Below are positions 19,135 to 29,855 of a stretch of 33,593 bases of DNA, one piece after another. Each line of letters opens with the position of its first letter. Position 1 is the first letter of the stretch. Both the position numbers and the translations under genes were made by a program. Source of the stretch: Chara braunii (lineage: Eukaryota; Streptophyta; Charophyceae; Charales; Characeae); NCBI GenBank assembly GCA_003427395.1, contig BFEA01000121.1, forward strand, positions 2,867,225 through 2,900,817, read 5' to 3'. Below the pieces are notes generated by a model. That model saw nothing but the letters and a program-made list of their open reading frames with translations. It ran no database searches and was not told the origin of the DNA.

Positions 19135-19845
19135 TTAGTCCTTCGCCTGGAGTCTGTGTATGATCTCGGCCATAAATGGGTCCTCGCGATAGGCTCCCAC
19201 CAAAGAGTGAGTAACATCGTCCGCAAGCCCAAACTCAGTGATCAGCGCACTGGAGAAGTATAGCCTACACGACAACTCATCAACAACTTTGTTGTACTCA
19301 CCTTTGAGATACTGGGGCTCGAAGTCAGATTGCTCAATGACTTCGATCCAGCGTTTCAGCGCATCAGAGAGCACAAGCTGGGTTCTCATCCACTTCAAGG
19401 TCTACTGATCAGTCCTGACATAGAAGAACCGCCCAAGGAGGTAATGCCTCCAATGGGTTAGCGCTTTATCAATCGCATAGAGCTCCTTCTCATAGGTGGA
19501 CTTAGCCAACTTCTGAGAGGGCATCTTTTTGGACATGTACTCAACAGACCTTAACTTTGGCCCCTCTTGTTGCGCGAGCACGACGCCTATGCCATATTGG
19601 GTAGCATCCATGGTGACTATAAACGACTTGACATGATCGGGAAGTTTTAAGACCTCATAGTTTGTTAGAGCATGCTTCAGATGTCTGAAAGCAGCCTCAC
19701 ACCTGTTTGTCCACTCCGATGGGGTGTCAAGGCGGGTCACGTCCGTCAAAGGGGCGGCAACTATACAATAGTTCTTCACGAAGTTGCGGTAGTAGCTGGT
19801 CATCCCCAAGAAGGACCTTATCTCGGTCATAGACTGAGGCCGCGG
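19135..19845 (-). pseudogene. RT connection and RNase H region
   Basis: One frame interrupted by TAG at 19402-19404. The upper part contains MTEIRSFLGMTSYYRNFV (the thumb/connection hallmark), FIVTMDATQYGIGVVLAQ with the first RNase H Asp, YEKELYAI with Glu and VRTDQ with the next Asp. After the stop come FEPQYLKGEYNKVVDELS (final Asp) and the linker towards integrase. RNase H removes the RNA strand during reverse transcription. The key acidic residues survive, so the damage here is by nonsense mutation. TAG at 19846-19848 separates it from RT in the same frame, at a place where relatives usually have Trp. Confidence 0.85.
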
Positions 19846-20640
19846 CTAGTCGCAAATGCTGGCCACCTTCTCGTCATCGGGATTCAGTCCCTCTGCGGAA
19901 ATCTCATGACCCAAGTACAAGATATGGGTGCGGCCAAACTCGCACTTCTCATCGTTGATCTTGAACTTGTGCTGCCGAAGGAGACTAAGGACTTTGTCTA
20001 AGTGACCAACATTCTCCTCGACAGTCCTACTGAAGATAAGTCTGTCATTAAGGTACACGATGACAAACTTATCCAAGTAGTCATGAAAGATCCGATTCAT
20101 TGCACGCTGAAACCTTTGAAAACCCTTTTTACTGTCTATCAGTGTCTTTTCATATTTTTGTTGTATCTGCGTGCAGGTGATACGCAACCAGACTGACGGC
20201 CCCAGAATAGATGGAGCATGTGTGTGTGTGCTAAAAAAAAAAAAAAAAAGGTGCGTGGAGCATTGCAAAGGCTGAAAGGCATGACCACAAACTCGTACAG
20301 ACCGTACCTGGTCTGAAATGTGGTTGTGTGTTGATCCTCAGGCAGCATTGCAATCTGCTGGTACCCGGACTTTAGATCTATCTTACTGAAGTACAGACAC
20401 CCTTGCACTCGGTCCAACAAGTCATCGATGCGTGGTAGGGGGTCTCGGTTCTTGACAGTGTAGCATTGAGGCCCCCATAGTCAATGCACATCCTCAAAGT
20501 TCCCCCTTTTTTTGGTATAAATAGGACTCGAGATCCATAAGGGGAGACACTCGGTCGGATCCAACCCTTCTCTACGAGTTCCTTGAGTTGCCGACGGAGC
20601 TCATCAAGCTCGCCTGGAGACATACGATAGATCCTACCCT
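19846..20640 (-). pseudogene. Reverse transcriptase, interrupted
   Basis: From high to low coordinates: PKGRIYRMSPGELDELRRQL, EKGWIRPSVSPYGS and LRMCIDYGGLN; a frameshift near 20460; then FSKIDLKSGYQQI, FQTRYGLYEFVVMPFSLCNA; a 137-bp poly(A) insertion (20113-20249); and QRAMNRIFHDYLDKFVIVYL. The catalytic YxDD box reads YLND, so the first of the two metal-binding Asp residues is Asn. It normally copies element RNA into DNA. Three independent lesions (frameshift, insertion, active-site change) rule out activity. Confidence 0.92.
20113..20249 (+). mobile_element. 137-bp poly(A)-tailed insertion in RT
   Basis: Removing 20113-20249 restores the continuity of the RT reading across this point, so it is an insertion. 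Its plus-strand end is a run of 17 A (20233-20249), as in a SINE or processed-transcript insertion. Upstream is a GT run and, near 20160-20178, a T-rich stretch ending in gcgtgcag. No clear target duplication is visible, because the A-rich junction hides it. Confidence 0.65.
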
Positions 20641-21290
20641 TCGGAATGCTAGATCCTGGGATAATCTCTATCGCGTGGATGACCTCCCTCGCAACAACCT
20701 CTTTCGGCTCTTCAAATAGATCAGGGTATTTAGAGACAACTCTCTCTATCGCCGACGACATTTTCACCGGCTCGCCTGCTGCAGAGACATAAACTACATA
20801 CATACGCTCCTCCAGATTTTGCTTATAATAATTATAGAACGCGGCCACACACATGCATCCGTAGGACTCGATCAGACTACTAGTCTTAAACTTACGCAGT
20901 CTGGCGGTCCCTCCACAGGGCAAAGTGTGTTTGACCACTTTTCGGTCTCCGTCAAACTGGGGCTTTGCAACCAAGAGGTAGTACATACCTAACAAGATGT
21001 CCATTGGGAGATCATCGCTGACTAGGAACGAGACGCGATGTCTCAGTTCCCCTCGCGCGTACGGAAAAAGACACTCAATGTCTTTGAGGTAGTCATTAAC
21101 TACCATGCGCTGTTTGTTGGCAAAGGTCGACTCAGGCGCTGCACTTGCCCTTGTAAGCGCAGTCTCTCAACGTACGCACGACTAATGAAGTTCCATGTCG
21201 AGCAAGTGTCATAATCGGCTCCGACCTTGAGGCCAACGTTGACTACCTCACGACAAACATCTCACTCTTAGGGGCTTTGGCCAATGTCGT
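20641..21290 (-). pseudogene. Aspartic protease region
   Basis: The active-site segment near 21150-21240 reads DTCSTWNFISRAYVERLRL. Ty3/gypsy proteases have Asp-Ser/Thr-Gly there, and here Gly is Cys (codon TGC at 21202-21204). After a frame change near 21105 the downstream part contains DLPMDILLGMYYLL, the expected hydrophobic ILGM stretch. A linker leads into RT (KYPDLFEEP). It normally cleaves the polyprotein. The motif change and frameshift make it inactive. Confidence 0.75.
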
Positions 21291-21599
21291 CCAAAAAGCT
21301 AGCGGGTCTGATTTGGATCATTCCTCCTCTAGCTCCTCGAAGGACTCAAACACATTTATCGAATAGAGGCTCGATGGGTCTAAATTTGTTTGCGGGACGA
21401 CAGCGTAGTCAGTAGCTTGGGCCATCTCTCGAGATGGTGAGGGTGTGTCCACCACCTCGACCCTAGTAGGAACAACTACTATTCCTACTGGCCCAACGCG
21501 TTTCCCGGAGCAGTGCCAAAACTGTTGGCCACATTGCTACCAACGGGAGCGGAGGATCCCAACGCATGCCCCATCATAGGCGGGATCTTTTATCGGTCA

Positions 21600-23380
21600 C
21601 CTTTTTATAACGGCACTTGAATTGATTGTGACCATACTGGCCGCAACGGATACAAGCCTACCGGGTGTACCGGTCTCTCCAGACGTCCTCTGTTAGAGCC
21701 GCTTTCTCCCATGGAAGAGCATTGGGATCAACTTGACTCTTAGAGTGGGAGCCTCCACGACGTCTACCTGTCGCCTTACCTTTTGTACTGAGGCAGCGAC
21801 TACTCCACCCCCTGAAGCCTCTACGCTGCCTGCCTTTGAACCTACTCCCCCTTGAAAGTCGTCTTCCAACTGGATGGTAGAACCATCATTGTCGACGAAC
21901 ATAATGCAACCCTTCGCCTTCCAGTTGGGAGGCAATGACTTTTTCCTACCGTCCGTTGTGGGTGTTTGTCAATGCCCTATCTTTGCCTCCAGGTCTAGGG
22001 CCTTCTTGCTGAATGAGGGGAAGTTGTACATGTTGATGTTGGCGTCACCTTCCAACTGATTCTTGAAAGGCATAGGAAAACATCTCGGGTAGGAGGTGAG
22101 TAAAACCTGGGGGTTATAGCGCACTCCAGGGACACAGATCAAACGCTCTACTGTGTTCATGGCCTCTCTTACTGACTTGAACTGTCTATGGTTCAGAGTC
22201 ACGATCACGTCAGTGACTTTTTGAGCTTCCTAAAGATCATGCCACCTGTCTTCCACCAACTTGAGGAAGTCATTCAGTTTCTGATTGACTGCCGAAGCGC
22301 GGAATTCATGATCGTATCCTTGTAACTGCACTAAACCGCTCAACCATCTTGTTGCACTCCCCTCTAAATAGGATGCAGCGACAAACACTTCCTCGTGCGA
22401 CAAGGTCAGTTTACACTTAACATAAACCGACACTAACCTCAACCATGTGTCGAGGTCTTCACCTCTCATGTCCCCTGAGAAAGGTTTGAGAGAAGCGATA
22501 ACCGCCTTTGGTACCCACGTGGTTTGTCCTAACATCGGTCCCACCCCAGGCTGTGGACCTTAGGGACTAGGCTGTTGCACTATCTGCTGTTGGGGTTGTG
22601 TACCCTGCGGCTGTGAAGGCTATGAGACAGCAGGCTTCCCTGTTACGACAACCTGCGACTGAGTTTGGGAGTACATTGTTTGTACAGGAACCTGTACACT
22701 AGGACCTGCAGAGAACCCTCCTGTTAACGACATACCTAGGGAAACAGCTTGAACCGATGCTGGAGAAACATATGAGGATACTCTGGTCACCGGTGGGACA
22801 AAAGGAGGAGGGTGTACAACTGGTCAGGCACCAGGCCCGGACGACGATGGATCTGCGTGCGCTTGCCCGACTTGAACGGCCAGACTCTGTTGGATGTCCT
22901 GAAAGAGGGCCGTGTGGTGGTCCTTCATCTCTACTACGCCTAGCAGAACTGTCCGCAACATCCTCACATTTGCATCCATGTGTGTCAGGTCCATTCCTTA
23001 TAACTCACTAACGTTGGCTTGTCTACTCTACATCCTTGCTCTTCTTTTAATCATATATTTTTTCTCTGCCTTTATCTCTCATAGAGCCTTCGGTCCCTGA
23101 ACTGACTCAAGGTTTGTGTCGTCGTTGACCCTATGGTCCCTGAACTACTGGTCTGGGAACTCTGATGCGTAGCAGTTGCCATGGCTGCTGAAGCAGTGGC
23201 TTCACTTGCAAATGCCCTGCTGACCACTTCTGCCCTAGCTCTCGGCTGTTGTTGCTGCCTCTCCCTAAGCTGGCAGAACAGTAACCTGTCACCCTCTCAT
23301 CCTAAGGCTAAGTGGGCTATCGGGCATCTAGCCGATGGCAAAATCTTATCGTCCTCATCAGTGGTATCCCTATTGCTCAT
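21600..23380 (-). pseudogene. gag: capsid and zinc-knuckle region
   Basis: Gag coats the element RNA. ATG at 23380 opens an acidic and Gln-rich N-terminal frame (RERQQQQPRAR, SSQTSSSGTIGSTTTQ). After a frame change, the frame through MDLTHMDANVRML (Met at 22994) continues to the capsid core: PFSGDMRGEDLDTWL and YLEGSATRWLSGL. In-frame stops lie at 22824, 22620, 22560, 22230 and 21969, all readable as C-to-T changes of Arg or Gln codons. After another frame change near 21720 comes CIRCGQYGHNQFKC (21654 to 21613), a textbook CX2CX4HX4C knuckle, preceded by TAG at 21658-21660. Confidence 0.85.
21613..21654 (-). other. CCHC zinc knuckle
   Basis: CIRCGQYGHNQFKC has Cys, Cys, His and Cys at the exact CX2CX4HX4C spacing of retroelement nucleocapsid domains, which bind RNA. 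All four zinc ligands are intact even though the flanking sequence is broken. Confidence 0.9.
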
Positions 23381-24642
23381 AAGCTAGAGAACTATACGCG
23401 ATCTGCACTAGGTCACTCTTTGATGCCTACCACAGCGTAGTGCACAGACCAATTTAAAATAATTAAATAATTAATTGGTGGCTAGGTTAGAGTATATACA
23501 TTTGGGTTCAATCGGTACATTCAGGTTCCTACAAATAAAACTACTTTGACTTTGGCTAGTTCGCAAACAGAAAGCACAATTAACAAAAAACAATTCTAAC
23601 TATGTTGTCTATCAGATGTTAATGGTTGTACATCTAACTAATTAAAATAAAAATAGAATCATTCGTTGGGTTTGTTTGCAAAATGGAATGTTGCCCGAAC
23701 TTATTATCTGGAATCTACCCCTCCCTCAATTCTTCTTGAATGTCTCTTGTCGGCAACATCCGTGAGCCATCCGAAACAACATGTGTGTCTAAAGAAGCGC
23801 ACACGGCCCACCGTTGTGCCTCGAGTCCTGCTGAGCTGGCCAACCCTACACCTTATTTATCCTCGCGTGCAACGAGCCTTATACCAACCGACTGACCGAT
23901 CAGGACGCGTTTTTATGGACGACCCCCAAAGTCCTGAGAAATTATTTAACATTGCAAACAGGACGACGATCACAACCGATTGAAGGTCCCCTGCGGTGTT
24001 TATTTATAAACGCCCGGTACTCGTCTTTCCCATAGGGTTGGCCTGCCCCTCAGAACCCCTCTATGGCGCAACAAGCAGACAAAGTACAAAGCAGCAAGCA
24101 TGCGTGCTCTACTCCTGGTGGGTTGGCATGGTGACTGTGACCAGTGCTTCGTCCAGGGCCCTTCAGATAACACCGCCCTCTCCTTCCAGATGCTTCACAC
24201 GAAGACTGACGACTCCCAAGGTTGAGCGCACACGACTCCTCACATGAGAGGATTCTCAAGACAGAACACACATCCTCACAGTAAGAAGTGTCGAAGAGGG
24301 TAGATAAGGTTAGGTACAACGTACCTCAAATTTCGTTTCCCCCAACCACAGATATTATCACCAGATGACCCGATGTCGATTGTGATGACCAATCGCTGCT
24401 TTGGCACAACCAGCCTTACACTGTCGTTCCACCTCAGCATCAATCGCACATTGGATAGTTCTCAGCACACTGCGAACACCAAATATTCACCACATAGCCT
24501 TCCTGGCGATCCCCTCTCCACCAGGGTCGCCTGCTTGTCTTAGCTCTTCCCACAACACACTCCCTACGACCGCTCTCTTAGCAGACCGCATGCATGTACC
24601 GCATAGGAAAAGACGAGCGTCAGATGAACGCACCGTACCACA
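23381..24642 (-). other. Retrotransposon leader between PBS and gag
   Basis: About 1.26 kb without a credible coding frame. Sequence near 23400-23660 is AT-rich and the rest is mixed. Open frames up to 107 codons on either strand lack motifs. Long leaders are common in plant Ty3/gypsy elements; packaging signals cannot be assigned by eye. Confidence 0.6.
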
Positions 24643-24654
24643 TTTCCGATACCA
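24643..24654 (-). other. Degenerate primer-binding site
   Basis: On the minus strand TGGTATCGGAAA follows the 5' LTR end by three bases (ATT before it overlaps the first T). It matches the initiator tRNA-Met site TGGTATCAGAGC at the first seven positions and 9 of 12 overall. The same spacing and context occur at the orphan LTR (1746-1761). Confidence 0.75.
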
Positions 24655-24657
24655 AAT

Positions 24658-26096
24658 CGCAAGGAAAATGAGCGATAGCGAACTTCATAAAATAAAAAAG
24701 CATCATACACATGAGACCAGATAGCCGTGACCTCGAACCAATACCAGAATTGCATCACGAGTTTCACCAAATAAGAGCACAGGAAAATCTCATAATTGAC
24801 AGAGAGATGGTTAACAACAGTTGTATTTTTTATCACCACTTCAGGATGCAGTCTGCCTAAACAGGTCGTTTTCAGGGTCTTTGGACCTTTCACCACTTCA
24901 GGACACCCTTCACCACTTCAGGATGCAACCTGCCTAAACAGGTGGTTTTCAGGGTCTTTGGACCTTTCGCCACTTCAGGACCATTCAGGTCTGAAAATCC
25001 TGAATGGTCCTGAAGTGGTGAAAGTTCCGAAGACCCTGAAAACCATCTGTTTAGGCAGGCCGCATCCTGAAGTGGTGAAGGGTGGTTTTCATGGTCTTCG
25101 GACCTTTCACCACTTCAGGACCATTCAGGATTTTCAAACTGCCCAAAACTCTCACTTGACCACTTCAGGACCTTCACCACTTCAGGATGCAGCCTGCCTA
25201 AACAGGTGGTTTTCAGGGTCTTCGGACCTTTCACCACTTCATGACCATTAAGGATTTTCATACTGCCCAAAACTCTCACTTTAGAATTTTCATTCCTGAA
25301 TTTCCAGCTACCCGATAACCGCTTGTGAATTGACAATGTTGGAATAGTCTCATCATTGTCAACGAAGCACCAATGTCGATATCCTATCTGGCGCTCGGCG
25401 CCCAGACTACAAATGGAAGATCCTATCTAGCCTATCTACAATGTTGTTGATGACGGCAACAACTCCCCGAAGTACGAGCAAATCTCGGTCAATGTCGTTC
25501 ACCTCAAGCACCAGTTATGTCTCTCGTATCACTCACAACCTCGATCCCCAACTCACAGATGCCACATGCACCCAAGAACCACCATGCGCCCCATCCAACA
25601 TACAGCAACGCAACTCGGTTATGGCTGCCTGCTCCTTCCAACTCGCCAGTGAGCGCATGAGCGCCGACGAGCGTTAGCACAGCAGCGCTTGCGATCATGC
25701 AACCAGTGCCCGAATGTCCAATGCGTGGGCAGACTCTTCCCTATATCGAAGTGGCCTGCTGCTGCGTGCGGTATGTGGTACTGGGACCCGACCCATAAGC
25801 TTTTGGTAGGGCCCACGAGGTTGAGCCTCAGTCCAAAGAAAACAGGCCCATGACCTGTGGTGGTTACTAGCGCCCAACTGGCCTCAACCTTGGTTCAGTC
25901 CGTGTTGTGTATCTACTCGAGGGTCTGCCTCAGTTACGTACGATCAGAGGCTTCCAACCAGATGCGTAACTGCCTGAATTTTCCTCATTTGCGTAGTAGT
26001 CCAAAATAAGCATCGGTCGGGCCTGCCTTCACTTAGGGCGGCCGACCTTGCTGATAACAAGGCCTCGTGGGGCTTATTGGAGCCTTGTGCCTCGCA
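24658..26096 (-). mobile_element. 5' LTR of the Ty3/gypsy element
   Basis: This is the counterpart of 16345-17792. On the element strand it starts TGCGAGGCACAAGG and ends CTCATTTTCCTTGCG, where the expected final CA has become CG. It carries the private 526-bp insertion 24802-25327 and the uninterrupted target of the insertion in the other LTR. Without the insertion it is about 0.9 kb. Confidence 0.92.
24802..25327. mobile_element. Nested MITE with long hairpin in the 5' LTR, 526 bp
   Basis: Flanked by exact AATTGACA copies (24794-24801 and 25328-25335), an 8-bp target duplication as made by hAT transposases. The other LTR has the empty site at about 16480-16487 (aattcata). The ends are weakly inverted (agatggtta against agcggttat). 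The interior consists of about five direct or inverted copies of one unit (caccacttcaggatgcagcc, ggttttcagggtctt). 24909-24989 and 24999-25079 are inverted arms with about 75 of 81 matches and a 9-nt loop. No protein is encoded. Confidence 0.88.
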
Positions 26097-26720
26097 AAAA
26101 TATAAAGAACAATAAAAATAATAAACCCTATCCTGACCCAAGAAACCGTTCCCAAAATAAAAACTAAAAAAAAAAAGAAACTCAACCGCGTAACTCAACA
26201 AAACTAGAAAACAAACCTCCCACCCAATATCCAGACCGGTGGGTCACGAGATAAGTCCTGACCCCTGAGAGATGGTATATGGCAGAATTGTGCACAACAA
26301 AGAAAACCAAAGGCAAGAGATATAGGAAGGATGAAAGGCTAAGGCATAAGTGTAGGCGCCTAGGGGTCTAGAGAATGCCTCGGATCCTCGAAACCAATGG
26401 ACCAAGAAGAAAATAGTAGGATAGTAAGCGGCAAAAGGCTGCAAGAGAGGCGATTGTTCTCCCCGGAAGAAGAAGGATCATCGGAAAAAATAATGCCCTG
26501 GGTTGCGTGCCGCAGGAGGAGAGGAGTCAAGGAGGCCGAGAAAATAATAAGTGAGGCACCCGCACGTGAGAACGTAACCCAGGTCAGAAGGGTCATCGGG
26601 ATGCGGCATACGAAGAGCCAAAGGACCATTCGCCAAGGAAAGGGTCGTGGCTCGAAAGACTGGCGCGCGCGAGGCACAGAAAAGAGACTAGAAATGAGGC
26701 GGCCTTGGGGAAGAGAGTGC
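26097..26720. other. Flank of the retrotransposon, no recognised gene
   Basis: AT-rich for about 110 bp, then purine-rich on the plus strand. A plus-strand frame at 26397-26756 encodes 119 highly charged residues (rich in Arg, Lys and Glu) with no motif, and a Pro/Leu/Ser-rich frame opposes it. Both are what purine-rich DNA produces, so I call neither a gene. Confidence 0.4.
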
Positions 26721-28680
26721 CAAGAGAGACCGGGACACCGCAAGGAAAAACGTTAGGGAACCATATCAGACTAAGCAAAAATAATGGTGTTTTGGGACCA
26801 AGTACCGGCGGGACAAGTGCCGGTGGAACCACCGGCGGGACTAGGGTCGGGGACTGGCGTGAGACAAGTGTCGGGGACATGTGATGTCCCAAGGCAAAGT
26901 CATGAAGGGTCAAGAGGAAAATATGGCCAAGGTGAGGTGTGCCGTCAAGATCAAGATCTAGACGACAAAGAATATTAGCACCACTAGTGCAAGCACTAGG
27001 GGAGGCAAACGAGAGGGCTAAAACGGAAAGGAAAGTAAAAGAAAAGCAAGGGAGGAGGTATGGTAGCAATCGAAAATATCTCGGATTAGTTACCTTGAAG
27101 AAAATGGAGCCTAGAGAGGCTCCATGTGAACAATAGGCTTCCAGGAGAAATCAGAGCAAAGAGGGTTGCAATGTGGAAAGAAGAGAGGCAAGAAGAAACT
27201 CCCATGGGCATGGGGGAGCCTCAATTGCAGTTCGAGATATAACGGACTGCACCTTAGGCATAGGAAGTGCCAAAACTAAGAGGAAGGGTCTAGAAAAGTT
27301 TTAGCGGCTACTTGACACTTGACATGCTAGAAAAAGAAAGAAAAAGGGGAAAAAAAAAAAGTGGGAGAATATGACAAATGGAGTGAGAGGGAGTGAGTGA
27401 ATTGGCCGTCAGTGGGGACTGCCACAAGTAGGGACAAGCAGGTCCCTACTGTCCGAAAATGGAGAAGAAAAAAAAAAGAAAAAAAAAAAAAGAAAAAAAA
27501 AGAAAAGAGAAACGGCCACTTGGGAAGGTACATCTGCGACCGGAAACATTCTGGGATGTGGCGGTCGCAAAAGATCCTGATTTTCTCTTAATTTTTTAGA
27601 GAAAATCAAGAAAAATCAAGGCCCCATGTAACCGAGATACAACGGATTGCATGAGGGAGGAAAAACATATGTTTTAGATGTATCCAAAATCAATATTGAG
27701 TCCGGGTGCATTTGGGAGTTGGCTATTACATTTTGTTTCAGTTTGAGGCTTGTTGTGGGGCCATGACGCTAAGGAAAATGCTATTATGGTAGTCCGAGGA
27801 ATAATGGACTCTATGGGGGTGCTTAGGCCAAAAGGAAAAGAGCATTGACTTGCCCAAGGCATTAAAAAAAAGTGTCCTGGATTTGGGCAAATAAAAACGG
27901 TAAATGTGGGCTGCGAAATGAGGGATCTCGCGACCCGGAATATTCGCGGCACTTGAGACCCATGAGAATAGGACGTCACCGGAAAGGATGTCAGAGACTA
28001 AATAGGCCCAAATAAAAATAGTCGAAATTTGGAACATGCGCCGGTGGGACCACCACCGGGATTAGAGAATGGAACTGGCATGGGAGAGTGGTGGGGACTT
28101 GAGATGTCCCAAGGGAACCATAAGCTAGAAGAAAAGGAAGGATGTGTAAGCAAGTAGTGTCGTCAAGATCAAGATCTTGACGGTGAAAAATATTAGTCAC
28201 TGTGAGTGCGAAATTGAAAAAGTCTAAGGAGAGAGTGCTAGAAGGCAAAAATGAGAGAAAAGGAGAAAAGGAGTGGCTGCACAGAAGTCCGAGGTATCTC
28301 GGACTAGCAAGAAGCAAGAAAATAGAGCCTCAATGTGCTCTATACAGAAAATAAGCTGCCAAGGAAAAATAAGAGCACAAGGGGGCTAAAAATTGAGAAA
28401 ACGGAGGCAAACGGGAGCTCCCATGAGCATGGGGGCCTTCATTATTGTAATCTGAGTTGCAACAGTCAATTGTTGGTCATGAACGTGGCCATGAATGAGG
28501 TTCTAAGGCCGAAAAAGAGAGTTCACAGCAACTTGACACTTGTCACAACAGAAATGAAAGAAAAATGAGAGATAAATGAGAGGGAAAAAATTGTGGATGA
28601 GACAAAAGGGGAGAAAAGGGTGGAGGAGAATGTGCCGACCAGTACGGACTGGCAGGTCCCTACTGTGACCTCATCCGTCC
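26720..28680. repeat. Diverged tandem duplication, period about 1.2 kb
   Basis: Copy 1 (about 26720-27460) and copy 2 (about 27950-28680) share ordered words at a constant offset of 1214-1221 bp: gatgtcccaa (26883, 28103), gtcaagatcaagatct (26944, 28162), cttgacactt (27311, 28532) and caggtccctact (27439, 28653). The region is purine-rich and has no frame with a motif. Related short blocks with ctcgga or tccgag words continue to about 29100. Confidence 0.7.
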
Positions 28681-29823
28681 AGATTTTCTGGAGGGCAATC
28701 CGGATTACAACTCAACAGTATCTGAATTAAAAACAACAAAATTGGGCAAAAATGCAAAAATGAGGAGTTCACCGTTTTTTTTTTATGAGCAATGAATCTG
28801 AGATCAGATGCCATGGTGGAAAACATATGGCCGTTTTTTGTGGGGCGAGCTCGAACGGCCAACTCCAGAATGAGTTGGCAACCCAAAATGGAAAGAAACA
28901 AAAGAAAGAAAAAACCGAAACTGTGCATTTGGCCTAAAAGAATGCCAGATGCACCAAAAACTGAAAATATGAGCATAGGGGATGAAAATTGAAGCAAGGA
29001 CCACTTGGGGGTAACTCGGAATTATGAGGGCCTTAGATCTCAGCCAGATCCAAGGCCGAGATTGATCCGAGACATGAAAAAATATCTCGGTCTACCCAAA
29101 ACGGGGTATGAACAACAACAATCGAGAAAAAGACTCATAAGACCTTTTTCTTTCAAGTGAGGCTGTCCCTTGAGCATTAGGACATAAGGGGGCAACATTT
29201 GAAAAAGAAAAGAAGGCTTAAGCAGACCAAGAGGCAGTCCGAGTTCGTACCAGTCACTCGGACTGCATGTACTTGACCAAAATAAGGTCAGGTGCCCCCT
29301 AAGAGGCCTAGCGATAGAATAAGGCCCAGTTCACTTGGAGGCACATGGAGAGGCCCATGGGTTGCCCGGTACTCCGGTTTCAGCCTACATAAGCTGAGGG
29401 AGCAATCCGCCACACTCACATTTGCATGAGGAGTGCTCATGCTGCCCAAGTGAGCTCATAAGAGCACTCTACTCATTTGGAGTGAGAAGAGGGGTACCAC
29501 TGCCTATTGGGAGCATTGGAAGAGATTGTGAGGTAGTAGAAGCTGCCATTGGAGACTCAAGAGGGTCGTCCGCCATAGCCCCCAGGCTGTGGGAGAGAGA
29601 GAGAGGCTTGGAGGAACTCATTCAACCCTTCTAGAGCGGAGGACTCCATAACATTGGAAGTGGGAGTTTGCCATAGTCATGGAGAGACTGAAAAAAACAG
29701 GAGATGGGGGCTTGAGGAAGAAGAGAGTCATAGCTAAGTGTGGAGGAAGAAACTTCATCAAGATTGGTCTTCAACACCAGGAGAAGAGAGGAGAGGTAAG
29801 TGGGAACAAAGAGGAGAGACTTA

Positions 29824-29825
<2 letters not shown>
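28681..29825. other. Purine-rich DNA, possible LTR or promoter-like segment
   Basis: Several tatctcgg/tccgag words occur up to 29095. The segment around 29368-29420 (ccggtactccggtttcagcc, then ctacataagctgaggg) has the look of a TATA-type promoter region with a downstream start, as in an LTR, but no partner LTR, PBS or polyprotein is visible. No coding frame was recognised. Confidence 0.25.

Positions 29826-29855
<30 letters not shown>

Larger units (their letters stand above)
16345..26096 (-). mobile_element. Ty3/gypsy LTR retrotransposon, degenerate
   Basis: The element is about 9.75 kb. In transcription order it has the 5' LTR (24658-26096), primer-binding site (24643-24654), leader, gag with zinc knuckle, protease, reverse transcriptase, RNase H, integrase, C-terminal domain, polypurine tract (17793-17803) and 3' LTR (16345-17792). 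The order protease, RT, RNase H, integrase places it in Ty3/gypsy (Metaviridae). Candidate flanking duplication is AAAA (16341-16344 and 26097-26100), which is weak. About nine differences per 100 aligned bases between the LTRs near 17.5 and 25.8 kb indicate an old insertion. Stops, frameshifts and catalytic-residue losses show that it is non-autonomous today. Confidence 0.92.

Noticed and set aside
24401-24724. 107-codon plus-strand frame
   Set aside because: It overlaps the leader, primer-binding site and LTR end of the minus-strand retrotransposon.
24796-25251. 151-codon frame in the nested MITE
   Set aside because: Formed by repeated copies of the MITE unit. It breaks up in the inverted copies and has no domain.
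26593-27069. 158-codon minus-strand frame with Pro/Leu-rich membrane-like character
   Set aside because: The hydrophobic look follows from purine-rich DNA on the other strand, and the tandem copy near 28 kb does not conserve the frame.
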